Shown in pieces: positions 24,887 through 32,738 of a DNA stretch of 36,691 nt; within the stretch, counting starts at the first letter, position 1, and each line of letters begins with the position of its first letter. Location of the stretch: positions 1-36,691 of the forward strand of contig NZ_JTEV01000022.1 in the NCBI RefSeq assembly GCF_000786105.1. The letters are read 5' to 3'. The stretch comes from Bdellovibrio sp. ArHS (GTDB taxonomy: Bacteria > Bdellovibrionota > Bdellovibrionia > Bdellovibrionales > Bdellovibrionaceae). Below the pieces are notes generated by a model. The model made no database searches, was not told where the DNA came from, and worked only from the letters and a program-made list of their open reading frames with translations. Position numbers and translations under genes: made by a program.

Positions 24887-25038
24887 AAGATCAATCCCCC
24901 GTTAATTCCGTCATTGGTCTAGAGAGCTTAAATTATTTAAAGCCCAGAATCCAGCGGCCTGAACTTTGGTCACCGAAGCACCCCTTTGATCAGGTCGAGT
25001 GGCTTTAGTTTCATTTTGATTCTGACGATAGGAAAATT

Positions 25039-25872
25039 ATGAAAATCATCCTCGCCGCTTTGCTATTATCAACTTTTGTTTCACCAGCTTATGCCATTCG
25101 TGCCGTGGTTATAAAAAAGGATCGCGTCCTTTTAGATCTGGAAGGTGAGTCCGTGCAAATCGGCGAAAAGCTTGGCGCTCGTGATGCAGATGGCAAAGCG
25201 CGGGCTCTTTTGGAAATCAAACAGGTCAAGAACAACAAAGCCGTCGCTGCTGTCGTCAAGGGCGCGATGACTCAAGATTATTCTTTAGAAAAGCTTTCGC
25301 GCGCTGCAAAGGCTTCACAAACGGCCAGCCGTGCTCCCCGGTCACAATCTGCTTGGGGACTGACCGGCGGTTACGCGATGAATACCATGAGTGTAAAACC
25401 GGCCAATGCTTCCAGCGTTTCCTTGTCGGGCTCTAGTTTTAATTTTTCTGGCTTTTATCAAATGCAATTGGATGGAAATATCAGTGCCCGCATTTTGGGT
25501 GGCTACGAATCTTTGCAAGCGTCGGGAACATCTTCATCCGCGTCCTGTACGGGCAGTACTAACTGTTCGGTAGAAATCGGTTATCTGGGCGTTGAAGCCT
25601 TGGTCCGCTACAGCTTTATTAAAACGAAAACACTTGAGTTCAATGCCGCTGCGGGATTGGGATTTCTTTTTGCGATGAATAAAAGCAGCAATGTTTTGGA
25701 CACTAGCAAAATTTCCACGAATCAAACCATCGTGGTTTCCGTTGGGTTGGATTATCATTTAAGTCGCAATAACTTTGTCCCGATTCAGTTGGACTATGCG
25801 ATGTTTCCAGATAATAACACCTCGTCTGCAAAGCAGATGATTCTTCGCGCGGGTTACGGCTTTAACTTCTAA
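25039..25872 (+). CDS. Outer-membrane barrel protein with N-terminal FlgT/SH3-like module
   Basis: A 277-residue exported protein with a signal peptide (about 1-19, ending AYA). Residues 20-80 (VVIKKDRVLLDLEGESVQIG ... VVKGAM) resemble the small beta domain found at the C-terminus of FlgT-like and other exported proteins, containing V-V-D-G type strands. After a Ser/Ala-rich linker (about 85-105) comes a barrel of about eight strands (GLTGGYAMN ... LRAGYGFNF) ending in Phe. Two cysteines in ASCTGSTNCSVE probably form a disulfide in an external loop. Function unknown. TAGGAAAA precedes the ATG. Confidence 0.65.
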   Translation: MKIILAALLLSTFVSPAYAIRAVVIKKDRVLLDLEGESVQIGEKLGARDADGKARALLEIKQVKNNKAVAAVVKGAMTQDYSLEKLSRAAKASQTASRAPRSQSAWGLTGGYAMNTMSVKPANASSVSLSGSSFNFSGFYQMQLDGNISARILGGYESLQASGTSSSASCTGSTNCSVEIGYLGVEALVRYSFIKTKTLEFNAAAGLGFLFAMNKSSNVLDTSKISTNQTIVVSVGLDYHLSRNNFVPIQLDYAMFPDNNTSSAKQMILRAGYGFNF

Positions 25873-26035
25873 AAAAGGCCCTTCGCGTCCGTAGCCCCCG
25901 TCATTTCGTTTTCGCAAGCCCAAAAGTGTCAATTTTTTGTTCGGCGAGAGAATGTTTTCATCCCACCAATAAAAGACTTATTATCACCTCAAAATTTGAT
26001 AAATGAGAGCGGTTCTTTTGACGAAGGAGTCTCTC

Positions 26036-26839
26036 ATGTTCAAAAAAATCTCTCTGACCGTCGCGATCGCTCTGACGCTTTCTGCTTGCGCCGAAACAGC
26101 GCAACAGGCGCAAGTGGAGCTGAGTGGTCAGCAAAAAGGTGTCATTGGCGGAGATAAAGTGGCCGCCAACAATCGTATCAGCCGTTCCACAGTTGGTCTG
26201 TACGATGAACAAGCTCAGGCTCTGTGCACCGGAACCTTGATTGCGCCAAACCTTGTCCTGACCGCCGCTCACTGTATTGAGCCCACCTCTGACAAAATGG
26301 TCGTACTTTTCGGACAGGAATTCAAAAATGCCCAGGCTTCGCAACTTCGCCCTGTGAGCAAAAAAATTCGCCACAGTCTTTACGGCGCCATGAAATCCGA
26401 AGATATGTATGACATCGCGATGATCCGTTTTGAAGGGACCCTTCCGGCGGGTTATGCACCAGCACCACTATTGACTGACTTTTCCCGAGTGCAAAAAAAT
26501 ACGGAAGTGGTCGTCGCCGGCTTCGGTTTAAACTGGGCTTGGGGAATTAAAAGAGGGGCCGGCACGTTGCGCACGACAACACTCAAAGTAAAAGCGCCGT
26601 GGAATGGCTCTACGGAAATTATGCTAGATCAATCTTTACGTCGTGGTATTTGCAGTGGTGATTCAGGCGGTCCGGCTTATCTTGATGTCAATGGACAGCT
26701 GCATCTTTTAGGTGTCGCCAGCCGTGGCGACTCGCTACCGATCCCCCTCACGCCAGACTGCTTTATTCTGTCTGTCTTTACACGCGTTGATGCTCACACT
26801 GACTGGATCAATCAAACAGCAATAGAGCTTTTAAAGTAA
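26036..26839 (+). CDS. Trypsin-like serine protease, lipoprotein
   Basis: A 267-residue S1-family protease with a lipoprotein signal peptide (lipobox LSAC, Cys18), so it is anchored to a membrane. The activation-type sequence VIGGD starts at about residue 36, as in trypsin zymogens. The triad is complete: His79 in LTAAHC, Asp126 in YDIAMI, and Ser about 209 in GDSGGP. Secreted S1 proteases are numerous in Bdellovibrio and are thought to help digest prey protein. The ATG at 26036 follows GAAGGAG; the earlier frame from 26003 is rejected. A strong terminator follows. Confidence 0.92.
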   Translation: MFKKISLTVAIALTLSACAETAQQAQVELSGQQKGVIGGDKVAANNRISRSTVGLYDEQAQALCTGTLIAPNLVLTAAHCIEPTSDKMVVLFGQEFKNAQASQLRPVSKKIRHSLYGAMKSEDMYDIAMIRFEGTLPAGYAPAPLLTDFSRVQKNTEVVVAGFGLNWAWGIKRGAGTLRTTTLKVKAPWNGSTEIMLDQSLRRGICSGDSGGPAYLDVNGQLHLLGVASRGDSLPIPLTPDCFILSVFTRVDAHTDWINQTAIELLK

Positions 26840-26880
26840 GACTTCCTAACGAAGTCCCTCGACCCCGAGCCTATTTTACC

Positions 26881-26909
26881 AAGCCCGAAATTCACTTTCG
26901 GGCTTTTTT
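26881..26909 (+). terminator. Terminator after the protease gene
   Basis: AAGCCCGAAA (26881-26890) pairs perfectly with TTTCGGGCTT (26896-26905) and continues into a T-run to 26909. Confidence 0.92.
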
Positions 26910-27067
26910 ATCACGTGGACGTCATTCCCTCTCGCCCACAACACACTTCCGTAGAATCGTTTGCTGACTTAAGAAAACTTGCCCACACAAAGAAGTCCAA
27001 CCTCTCTGTCTCCCAAGGACTTTCCACGCTAGAGTCTAAGAAATAGTTGAAGAGGAGTTTTCTTCAT

Positions 27068-27358
27068 ATGTTTATGAAAACGGATATCGAACAAGACGTA
27101 GAAAAAATTGCGACGACGTTGAAAGCCATGATCACCCACCTTATCGGTTCACATATTGAATTTCACGTCTCTTATAAGGTTCACGAAAAGACCACCGTAT
27201 TTCATATCGTGGTCGATCGCTGCGCGATGGGAAAAATTTTAGGCACGAAGGGTAAGAACCTGAACGCCATTCGCACGTGGATTCAATCCTCCAGTGCACG
27301 TCTGGGCGTGCGCGCGGTCATTGATTCGCCGACCTGTCTTGACGGCCTGGAACCTTAA
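27068..27358 (+). CDS. khpA: KH-domain RNA-binding protein, KhpA-like
   Basis: A 96-residue protein with one KH domain. The GxxG loop is in MGKILGTKGKNLNAIRTWI at about residues 60-75, the typical RNA-contacting segment of KhpA. It is slightly longer than usual KhpA (about 76-83). KhpA normally partners KhpB and globally binds small RNAs and mRNAs; the partner is not in this window. The ATG at 27068 follows GAGGAG at a somewhat long distance; a second in-frame ATG is at 27074. Single gene, converging with the gene at 27375. Confidence 0.78.
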   Translation: MFMKTDIEQDVEKIATTLKAMITHLIGSHIEFHVSYKVHEKTTVFHIVVDRCAMGKILGTKGKNLNAIRTWIQSSSARLGVRAVIDSPTCLDGLEP

Positions 27359-27374
27359 GGACGCACGCTCTTTA

Positions 27375-28382
27375 TCAGCGTAAGAACTTTTGCATTAAAG
27401 CGGCCAATTCGTGGTTCTTATTCATGCGGGCCTTCTGTAAATCTGCGCGCGTCACTTGCGGCGGTTCAGAAGAGTCGATCAAAATCTGAAAAACCTGAAC
27501 GGTCCGCTTGAAAAGAGCAGGATTCTGAATTTGCGCGAGTTGGTGAATTAAACTTACCGGCTCACTGGCGATCTCGGGCATGTCGCTTGTGACATGCATA
27601 GGAAATCCCGAATCCCTCACCGCCTGGAAAAAGGCCATGTTCTTCTCGAATGCTGCGGGTGTCGCGCGAAGAACTTCCTGAATCACCAACCACACGTAAT
27701 AGACCCCTTCGTACTTCAAATCCTGCAATGGAAAAGCGACATCCATCAGATACCGCACGGCAAGCCCGCATTGGGTGTCTAAGGCTAACTTGTATAAGGC
27801 CTTCATTTCTTCCGCATTGTCCCGTTTTAGGCGGAAGTTCATCAGCAGAAAAGTGGAACGACCGACATCCCCTTTTTCACATTTTTGAAAACTGCCCTGA
27901 GCGATTTCCATCACAGAAAATTCCTTCAGACCGTTCTTAGACAGGGCGCCCATGATCGGAATGGAATATTGATAATGGTCATCTATGAAGCCTAGAATCG
28001 GCAGCATTTCGTGCAAGACCAGATGATATTTGGCAAAAGTTGTTAAAGCTGACCAGCGGGAAACAGAAACCTCAATCAAAGGCACCTGTTTGTAAGGAAA
28101 GTTTTTTGCATCCACTTCAACGCCATCTAAATAAACCTTGTCCTGTCCCTGAATCTCGACAAAAGGGCCCTTGGCAATAAAGTCAGCGGCGAAAGTTGCA
28201 GAAGGAAGAGTGCTTGCGGGAAGATATCCCACCAGTCTTTGTAAATCCAAAGAGATCAGGCGAAACTCCCCGACGGTTCCATTGCCCCCGTAACTTTCCT
28301 GGCCTTGCGGAGTCGCGTCCTGGGCCAAGGCTATCCCGCTCCAAGCACACAGAAAAACAAACGTGCTGAATATCTTCTTCAT
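27375..28382 (-). CDS. Secreted protein of unknown function, paired with a TIGR02147 regulator
   Basis: A 335-residue protein with a signal peptide (about 1-20, ending ALA). The body is rich in helices and has LVLHEMLPILGFIDDH, where HEMLP is reminiscent of a metal or HExxx-type site but lacks the second His of HExxH. No family recognised. The ATG at 28382 follows GGAGG and overlaps the stop of the upstream regulator (ATGA), so the pair is translationally coupled. In my recollection TIGR02147 regulators are often followed by a secreted protein in Bdellovibrio and Fibrobacter relatives. Confidence 0.75.
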   Translation of the reverse strand: MKKIFSTFVFLCAWSGIALAQDATPQGQESYGGNGTVGEFRLISLDLQRLVGYLPASTLPSATFAADFIAKGPFVEIQGQDKVYLDGVEVDAKNFPYKQVPLIEVSVSRWSALTTFAKYHLVLHEMLPILGFIDDHYQYSIPIMGALSKNGLKEFSVMEIAQGSFQKCEKGDVGRSTFLLMNFRLKRDNAEEMKALYKLALDTQCGLAVRYLMDVAFPLQDLKYEGVYYVWLVIQEVLRATPAAFEKNMAFFQAVRDSGFPMHVTSDMPEIASEPVSLIHQLAQIQNPALFKRTVQVFQILIDSSEPPQVTRADLQKARMNKNHELAALMQKFLR

Positions 28383-29161
28383 AAGGCCTCCGTGGCAGTC
28401 AGGGGGAACAGGGATAGCGACAGACAATAGATATCGTCAGGCTTTTTGCTCTTTTTCATCATCAAGCCATTCATATCCCGACGGAACTTGTGGATTCTTT
28501 CAATAAACTCAGGCAGTTTTCTTTTTTCAATGGCAATGGTCAGAGAGGATTGACTGCGCAGTTCAAAGGGCACGGCCTCTAAAGCGAAGATGGCTTTTTC
28601 CAAAAGTTCCCGCTGCTGATTGCGCATGGCCTGCGTCGTGTAGGCCGGTCCCAAGGACGACGTATTAATGGGTTGAGATTGAACCATTCCCTCAGCGGTG
28701 ACATCCAGAACACCGACATTTTTTAGGCGTGCCAAAGCCAGAGATATCATCGATTCAGAGACACCCAGTCTTTGCGCTAAGTATTTCGGTGTGTGATCAA
28801 AGTCTGCTAAGTTCAAACACTCTAGAATCGCCAGATGAATCCAATGGGCAATAACCTCGTATTGATCCAAAGGAATATTGACAAACTTCTTCGATTTTTC
28901 CGCAGCCAGGTCACGCATCCGCTTTTGGTGAAGCTTGTTCTTCTCTTGGAAAGACTGCACCTGATCTGCCGGCAGGCCCAATAAACGACCCATTTTACGA
29001 ATCATGGACCCACTGACGCTTCGTTTGCCCCGGATGACTTTACTAAGAACAGACGGGTCCACTTGCAAATCTCGCGAGAACGCACGCATTGAATAACGTG
29101 GATTTCGCAAGGCGCGATCCTCAAATACTTTTTTCAACTCTAAAACAATTGGATTTTCCAT
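28379..29161 (-). CDS. TIGR02147 family (DUF4423) transcriptional regulator-like protein
   Basis: A 260-residue cytoplasmic protein. The N-terminus RNPRYSMRAFSRDLQVDPSV followed by LSKVIRGKRSVS is a helix-turn-helix of the XRE-like type seen in TIGR02147 proteins (about residues 20-50). The middle has YEVIAHWIHLAILECLNLAD and a second winged-helix-like unit around KYLAQRLGVSESMISLALARL. These fit the family, whose members are mostly uncharacterised. It overlaps the downstream secreted-protein gene by 4 bp. A motif with ACCAAAATGAAATTCAA stands upstream (29184-29200). Confidence 0.85.
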   Translation of the reverse strand: MENPIVLELKKVFEDRALRNPRYSMRAFSRDLQVDPSVLSKVIRGKRSVSGSMIRKMGRLLGLPADQVQSFQEKNKLHQKRMRDLAAEKSKKFVNIPLDQYEVIAHWIHLAILECLNLADFDHTPKYLAQRLGVSESMISLALARLKNVGVLDVTAEGMVQSQPINTSSLGPAYTTQAMRNQQRELLEKAIFALEAVPFELRSQSSLTIAIEKRKLPEFIERIHKFRRDMNGLMMKKSKKPDDIYCLSLSLFPLTATEAL

Positions 29162-29586
29162 TTCCGTCTGATCCTAGTAGATGACCAAAATGAAATTCAA
29201 TAATATTCGACAGACTATCGTCCTAAAAACCGCTCCAGGCGGGCTTTCCGCCCTTGGCAGCCCCTTGATCACTTTTTAAACCGTGGACAATGAAACTTTT
29301 GCCCACACTCTGCAGAGCCTCTTTCACCGCCTTTCTTTAGATTCGACTTAAAACCAATCCACTCTGAGTCCGATTTTAACGAGTATCCCCTTTGGCTGGG
29401 ACCAGCGCGGATGCAGATGCCGGCAGCGCTGAACGGGAGGTGCATTGAACTCGTCGGGCACCGCCGGGAAAATCATCGTCTCTTTGGCGTAGCCCTGAGC
29501 AGACGGTTATTTATTGATCCCCATGCATTATTATGATCTAGAGAACACTATTTCAACTTGGTGTCGGCAAAAAGTGATTCGAACTC
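29162..29586. other. Intergenic region with a GC-rich structured element of unknown nature
   Basis: No standard gene fits here. 29162-29290 holds a copy of the recurring intergenic motif and a small GC hairpin (GGCGG/CCGCC, 29238-29252). 29390-29510 is GC-rich with several inverted repeats: AGCGC/GCGCT (29411-29415, 29431-29435 region), GGTGC/GCACC, CCGGC/GCCGG and CGTCT/AGACG. Both strands keep long open frames: a minus frame of 42 codons from ATG 29476 to 29348 (start MIFPAVPDEFNAPPVQR) and an uninterrupted plus frame from about 29292 to 29538. It lies upstream of, not within, the predicted chemoreceptor transcript. It may be a small RNA, a small protein gene or an unknown element. Confidence 0.45.
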
Positions 29587-29613
29587 TTAATTTTTTAGCG
29601 AACACGCCGAACA
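29587..29613 (+). promoter_or_regulatory. Sigma-28 (FliA)-like promoter of the NIT chemoreceptor
   Basis: TTAATTTT (29587-29594), 11 bp, GCCGAACA (29606-29613). Each half matches the TAAAGTTT-N11-GCCGATAA consensus in six of eight positions and the spacing is exact. The start site would be near 29620, 20 nt before GTG. Confidence 0.5.
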
Positions 29614-29639
29614 ACTCCATTCACTATGGAGGAAGAAAA

Positions 29640-31397
29640 GTGCGTTTAAGTTTGCGTGTTAAGATTACCGGTCTGGTATTTATGTCTCTTGTTTTAGCTC
29701 TAATGTATGGTGGAATTCATCTTCACGGAAATATCAAACGTTCCCAAGAAGCCAAAGATATTGTGGCTCGCGCGGCCTTCTTCAATATCACCTCTCGGCT
29801 CATTCACGAAATGCAGGTGGAACGAGGCAAAACCGCCATGTTCATGGGCCACAATCTGTCCGACAAAGAACTGCAAGACCAACGAAGTCTGGTAGACAAG
29901 AACTATGTTTCTTTTGTGGAAGCACAAGAAAAACAGAATTTAAATATTGCGGATCTTAAGGCCCTTAAAGAGCTTTACTCTTCTGCTCGCCAAATGACGG
30001 ATGAAAAAGGACCCGTCGCCAAAGTCATTGCGAAATACACGGAAGCCGTGAGCTTACTTATTGATTCCGAGGTGAAAATTTCCAAACTGTCGGTTTTAGA
30101 GGGTCTGGAAATGCACATGCTTGGCGTTAATATGTTGGAGCTCTCTAAAGAATATTCCGGTCGTTTGCGCGCGAATGTCGCGAATATTCTAGGTGCCAAG
30201 GCGCCTCTTTCGATGACACAAATCGCTTTACTACAAGACCTGCAAAGTCGTATCTATGCGAATCTGCGTTCCCCTCTTATCGAACTTTCCTCGGAGGGAA
30301 AACTTCAGGTTGAGGACTTGCTTAACGGCGACCAGTGGAAAAAAGTGCTAGCCACTTACGAGAATGTTTTTGCGGAAGCGCAGACGGGACACTTTGCCAC
30401 GGACTCAAAACATTTTTATCAGGACATTTCCAGTTCCATCAACGACTTGCACGAAATCGTACTGCACGAATTAAAATCCGTTGAAAACGAAGCAGAGACT
30501 ATCTATACCGACGCCCGCAAAGCCATGTGGTTCACGGTCACAGTGTTGTGTTTTGCTGTCGTGTTTTTGGTGATCACCTCGATTATTCTTATCAATAGTC
30601 TGACCAAGCCCCTGCATAAAGCCATCATCAGCTTGAACGAAGCCTCTGACTCTGTTTCCTTAAGCGGCGGCCAAGTGACTCAAGCCAGCCATCAGGTGTC
30701 GTCGAATGCGGTGGAATCAGCAAGCGCCCTGGAAGAAATTGTCGCTTCCGTGGAAGAATTAAACAGCATCGTCAATCAAAATGCCACACGGGCCGGCGAA
30801 GCCGCCAAGCTTTCCGCAAATGGCACCGCGGTTGCGGAAAATGGACAAAAAGAAATCACGACCCTCATCACCGCCATGAACGAAATTGCCAGCAGTTCTC
30901 GTCGCATCGAGGAAATCATCACGGTTATCGATGACATTGCCTTTCAAACAAATTTGTTGGCTTTGAATGCCGCCGTTGAAGCTGCCCGAGCAGGCGAACA
31001 AGGAAAAGGTTTCGCAGTGGTTGCAGAGGCCGTGCGCTCGCTGGCCCAACGCAGTGCCGTTGCCGCTAAAGACATCAGTTCTTTAATCAAAGAAAGTGTC
31101 AATCAGGTGGAAAACGGTTCCAGAGTGGCGGGCTCTAGCGAAGTGGTTCTGTCATCCATCGTTCAAGAGATTAAGAAGATTGCGGTGCTTAACAATGAAA
31201 TCGCCGAGGCTAGCAATGAGCAGGCTCTCGGCATTCAACAGATTAACAAAGCCATGGCCGAGCTGGACACCTCTACGCAAGCCAATGCCTCGGTCGCGGA
31301 AGAAGTTTCCGCCTCGGCAGATCAGATGAACGGACAAGTCGGCAACATCGGTCAGCTGGTACATATTCTTCAGGAAATCGTGGACGGTGCGGCTTAA
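29640..31397 (+). CDS. Methyl-accepting chemotaxis protein with NIT-like sensor domain
   Basis: A 585-residue transmembrane chemoreceptor. TM1 is at about 8-28, the periplasmic part at about 30-292, TM2 at about 295-320, then the cytoplasmic signalling hairpin whose highly conserved tip [20 protein letters not shown] is at about 430-450. The periplasmic start LIHEMQVERGKTAMFMG with DQRSLVDK resembles the NIT (nitrate/nitrite-sensing) domain. No full HAMP domain is seen between TM2 and the signalling part. Start: GTG at 29640 with GGAGGAAG before it; a longer TTG frame from 29514 would place about 42 unlikely residues before TM1. The upstream promoter resembles sigma-28 sites. Confidence 0.92.
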   Translation: MRLSLRVKITGLVFMSLVLALMYGGIHLHGNIKRSQEAKDIVARAAFFNITSRLIHEMQVERGKTAMFMGHNLSDKELQDQRSLVDKNYVSFVEAQEKQNLNIADLKALKELYSSARQMTDEKGPVAKVIAKYTEAVSLLIDSEVKISKLSVLEGLEMHMLGVNMLELSKEYSGRLRANVANILGAKAPLSMTQIALLQDLQSRIYANLRSPLIELSSEGKLQVEDLLNGDQWKKVLATYENVFAEAQTGHFATDSKHFYQDISSSINDLHEIVLHELKSVENEAETIYTDARKAMWFTVTVLCFAVVFLVITSIILINSLTKPLHKAIISLNEASDSVSLSGGQVTQASHQVSSNAVESASALEEIVASVEELNSIVNQNATRAGEAAKLSANGTAVAENGQKEITTLITAMNEIASSSRRIEEIITVIDDIAFQTNLLALNAAVEAARAGEQGKGFAVVAEAVRSLAQRSAVAAKDISSLIKESVNQVENGSRVAGSSEVVLSSIVQEIKKIAVLNNEIAEASNEQALGIQQINKAMAELDTSTQANASVAEEVSASADQMNGQVGNIGQLVHILQEIVDGAA

Positions 31398-31447
31398 ATT
31401 ACCGCCACCATCAAATTTGCCCTTGGCCAAAAGCCGCCTTGGTTCTA

Positions 31448-31488
31448 CATTAAACATCAATCGCATCCTATTCGATTGATGTTTAATG
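31448..31488. repeat. 16-bp perfect inverted repeat before the DUF1003 gene
   Basis: CATTAAACATCAATCG (31448-31463) is exactly complementary to CGATTGATGTTTAATG (31473-31488) around a 9-bp spacer. It ends 10 bp before the DUF1003 start and directly before its G-rich ribosome binding site. No T-run follows, so it is not a standard terminator; it may be an operator or a translation-blocking hairpin. Confidence 0.7.
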
Positions 31489-31498
31489 GGGGCAGACC

Positions 31499-32002
31499 AT
31501 GGATATTCGCGATATCTTAGAGAACGAAGAGCTTCAACTAAAGAAGATGGATGATCTGGTTCGCAAGGCCATCGAAGACGAACATTTTCTTACCAAAAAA
31601 ATTCTTGAAGTCGAAGACGATACCGATGCCACCACTGGGCAAAAGGTCGCGGATGCCGTGGCCGAATTCGGCGGTAGTTGGCGCTTTATCTTAGGCTTTA
31701 GTGCTTTTATCGTCATCTGGACAGCTATCAATGCTTATCTTGGCGTCAAAGCGGCAGATCCCTACCCTTTTATTCTGTTGAACCTGGTTCTATCCTGCTT
31801 GGCCGCACTGCAAGCTCCGATCATTATGATGAGTCAAAATCGCCAAGAGGAAAAGGATCGACGACGAGCGCGCTCGGATTACATGATCAATTTAAAAGCT
31901 GAAATGGAAATCCGCATTCTTCATGAAAAGCTCGATGCCTTCGAACTTTCTCATAAGGAATTAATGAAAATGATTCTGCAAAACACGCCTCCGGCCAAAT
32001 AG
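31499..32002 (+). CDS. DUF1003 family membrane protein
   Basis: A 167-residue protein with two transmembrane helices in about residues 60-110. The segment DPYPFILLNLVLSCLAALQA followed by PIIMMSQNRQEEKDR is the DUF1003 hallmark. The N-terminal 50 residues and C-terminal 50 are charged and cytoplasmic. No function is established, although relatives are often called cyclic-nucleotide-binding or Mg-related without evidence. The G-run before ATG 31499 acts as ribosome binding site and overlaps the end of the long inverted repeat. It sits between two chemoreceptor genes. Confidence 0.88.
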   Translation: MDIRDILENEELQLKKMDDLVRKAIEDEHFLTKKILEVEDDTDATTGQKVADAVAEFGGSWRFILGFSAFIVIWTAINAYLGVKAADPYPFILLNLVLSCLAALQAPIIMMSQNRQEEKDRRRARSDYMINLKAEMEIRILHEKLDAFELSHKELMKMILQNTPPAK

Positions 32003-32077
32003 CTTCTGAAGTTGTTTTGGTATCTTAATTGCTAACCCCGTATCCAGGTTCGTTAAACACTGATACGGGAGACATTT

Positions 32078-32542
32078 ATGCGCTTTTTTATAGGGCTGGC
32101 CATTTTGTTTACAGGATTGCAAAGCATCGCTTACCCGGGCATCGATCAATGCTGGGATATCAATAACAAACCTGTTTCAATCCAGCAGACAGTGGCGCTT
32201 GGACAGGCGGCCGAGAGTAATATTATCAATGGACTGCCAACAATTCTTTTACATCCGCAAATGATGGGGCAATATCCTCACGATGTTCAGCAATTCATTG
32301 TCGCCCATGAATGCGCCCACCATCGCCAGGGTCACGTCGTCAGAGTGCACTTCGGCGGCTCCCTCCCCATCACTTCTGAATTTGACGCTGACTGCATGGC
32401 CATTAAAACTCTCAAAGATCTGGGACTTTTAAACGCCTTCGTTTTAAGAAACATCCAGACCTTTTTAAGTTCGCTGCACGCGGATGCCACTCATCCTGGC
32501 GGAACTCATCGGGCCCAATACGCCCAACAGTGCGCTCAATAA
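32078..32542 (+). CDS. Small secreted M48-like zinc metalloprotease
   Basis: A 154-residue protein with a signal peptide (about 1-18, ending IAYP region). The zinc motif HECAHH is at residues 77-82 (HExxH) and the third ligand motif EFDADC (E-x-x-A-D type) at about 101-106, both as in M48 peptidases. M48 enzymes are usually at least twice this size and membrane-bound, so this is a minimal soluble form. It contains cysteines at about 25, 79, 106 and near the C-terminus. GGGAGAC precedes the ATG. Substrates unknown. Confidence 0.78.
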   Translation: MRFFIGLAILFTGLQSIAYPGIDQCWDINNKPVSIQQTVALGQAAESNIINGLPTILLHPQMMGQYPHDVQQFIVAHECAHHRQGHVVRVHFGGSLPITSEFDADCMAIKTLKDLGLLNAFVLRNIQTFLSSLHADATHPGGTHRAQYAQQCAQ

Positions 32543-32649
32543 ATCCTCTGATCTTCTTAAGATTCCCCGTCCTTCGAACTCATTGGTGTGCATACAAAAT
32601 CCACCTCGTTCGAAGGACCAGATATACTCTACTAAACAAGACTTCCTCA

Positions 32650-32676
32650 TAAATAAGCGAGAAAATCCTCCGATAA
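32650..32676 (+). promoter_or_regulatory. Sigma-28 (FliA) promoter of the second chemoreceptor
   Basis: TAAATAAG (32650-32657), 11 bp, TCCGATAA (32669-32676): the -10 half matches seven of eight consensus positions, the -35 half begins with the key TAAA, and the spacing is exact. The start site near 32683 gives a leader of about 55 nt. Confidence 0.7.
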
Positions 32677-32738
32677 GAACTGAGCAATACAACATCAACG
32701 GCATTAGCAAAACGACCACTGCCAGAAAAGTGATTACG

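Noticed and set aside
25003-25030. Possible sigma-28 promoter (TTTAGTTT ... GACGATAG) before the gene at 25039.
   Set aside because: Spacing is 12 not 11, and the -10 candidate overlaps the TAGGAAAA needed as ribosome binding site, which would have to be transcribed.
29390-29510. The GC-rich element as a cyclic di-GMP (GEMM), cobalamin, molybdenum-cofactor or SRP-type RNA.
   Set aside because: None of the conserved core sequences of these classes (as I remember them) could be aligned, and the element lies upstream of the predicted chemoreceptor start site.
29514-29639. TTG at 29514 as start of the first chemoreceptor.
   Set aside because: The added residues are not chemoreceptor-like, the sigma-28-like promoter lies within them, and GTG 29640 has a good GGAGG before it.
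32484-32738. Start at 32484 for the second chemoreceptor.
   Set aside because: It would overlap the end of the protease gene and read through the sigma-28 promoter at 32650-32676; TM1 follows the ATG at 32739 as expected.
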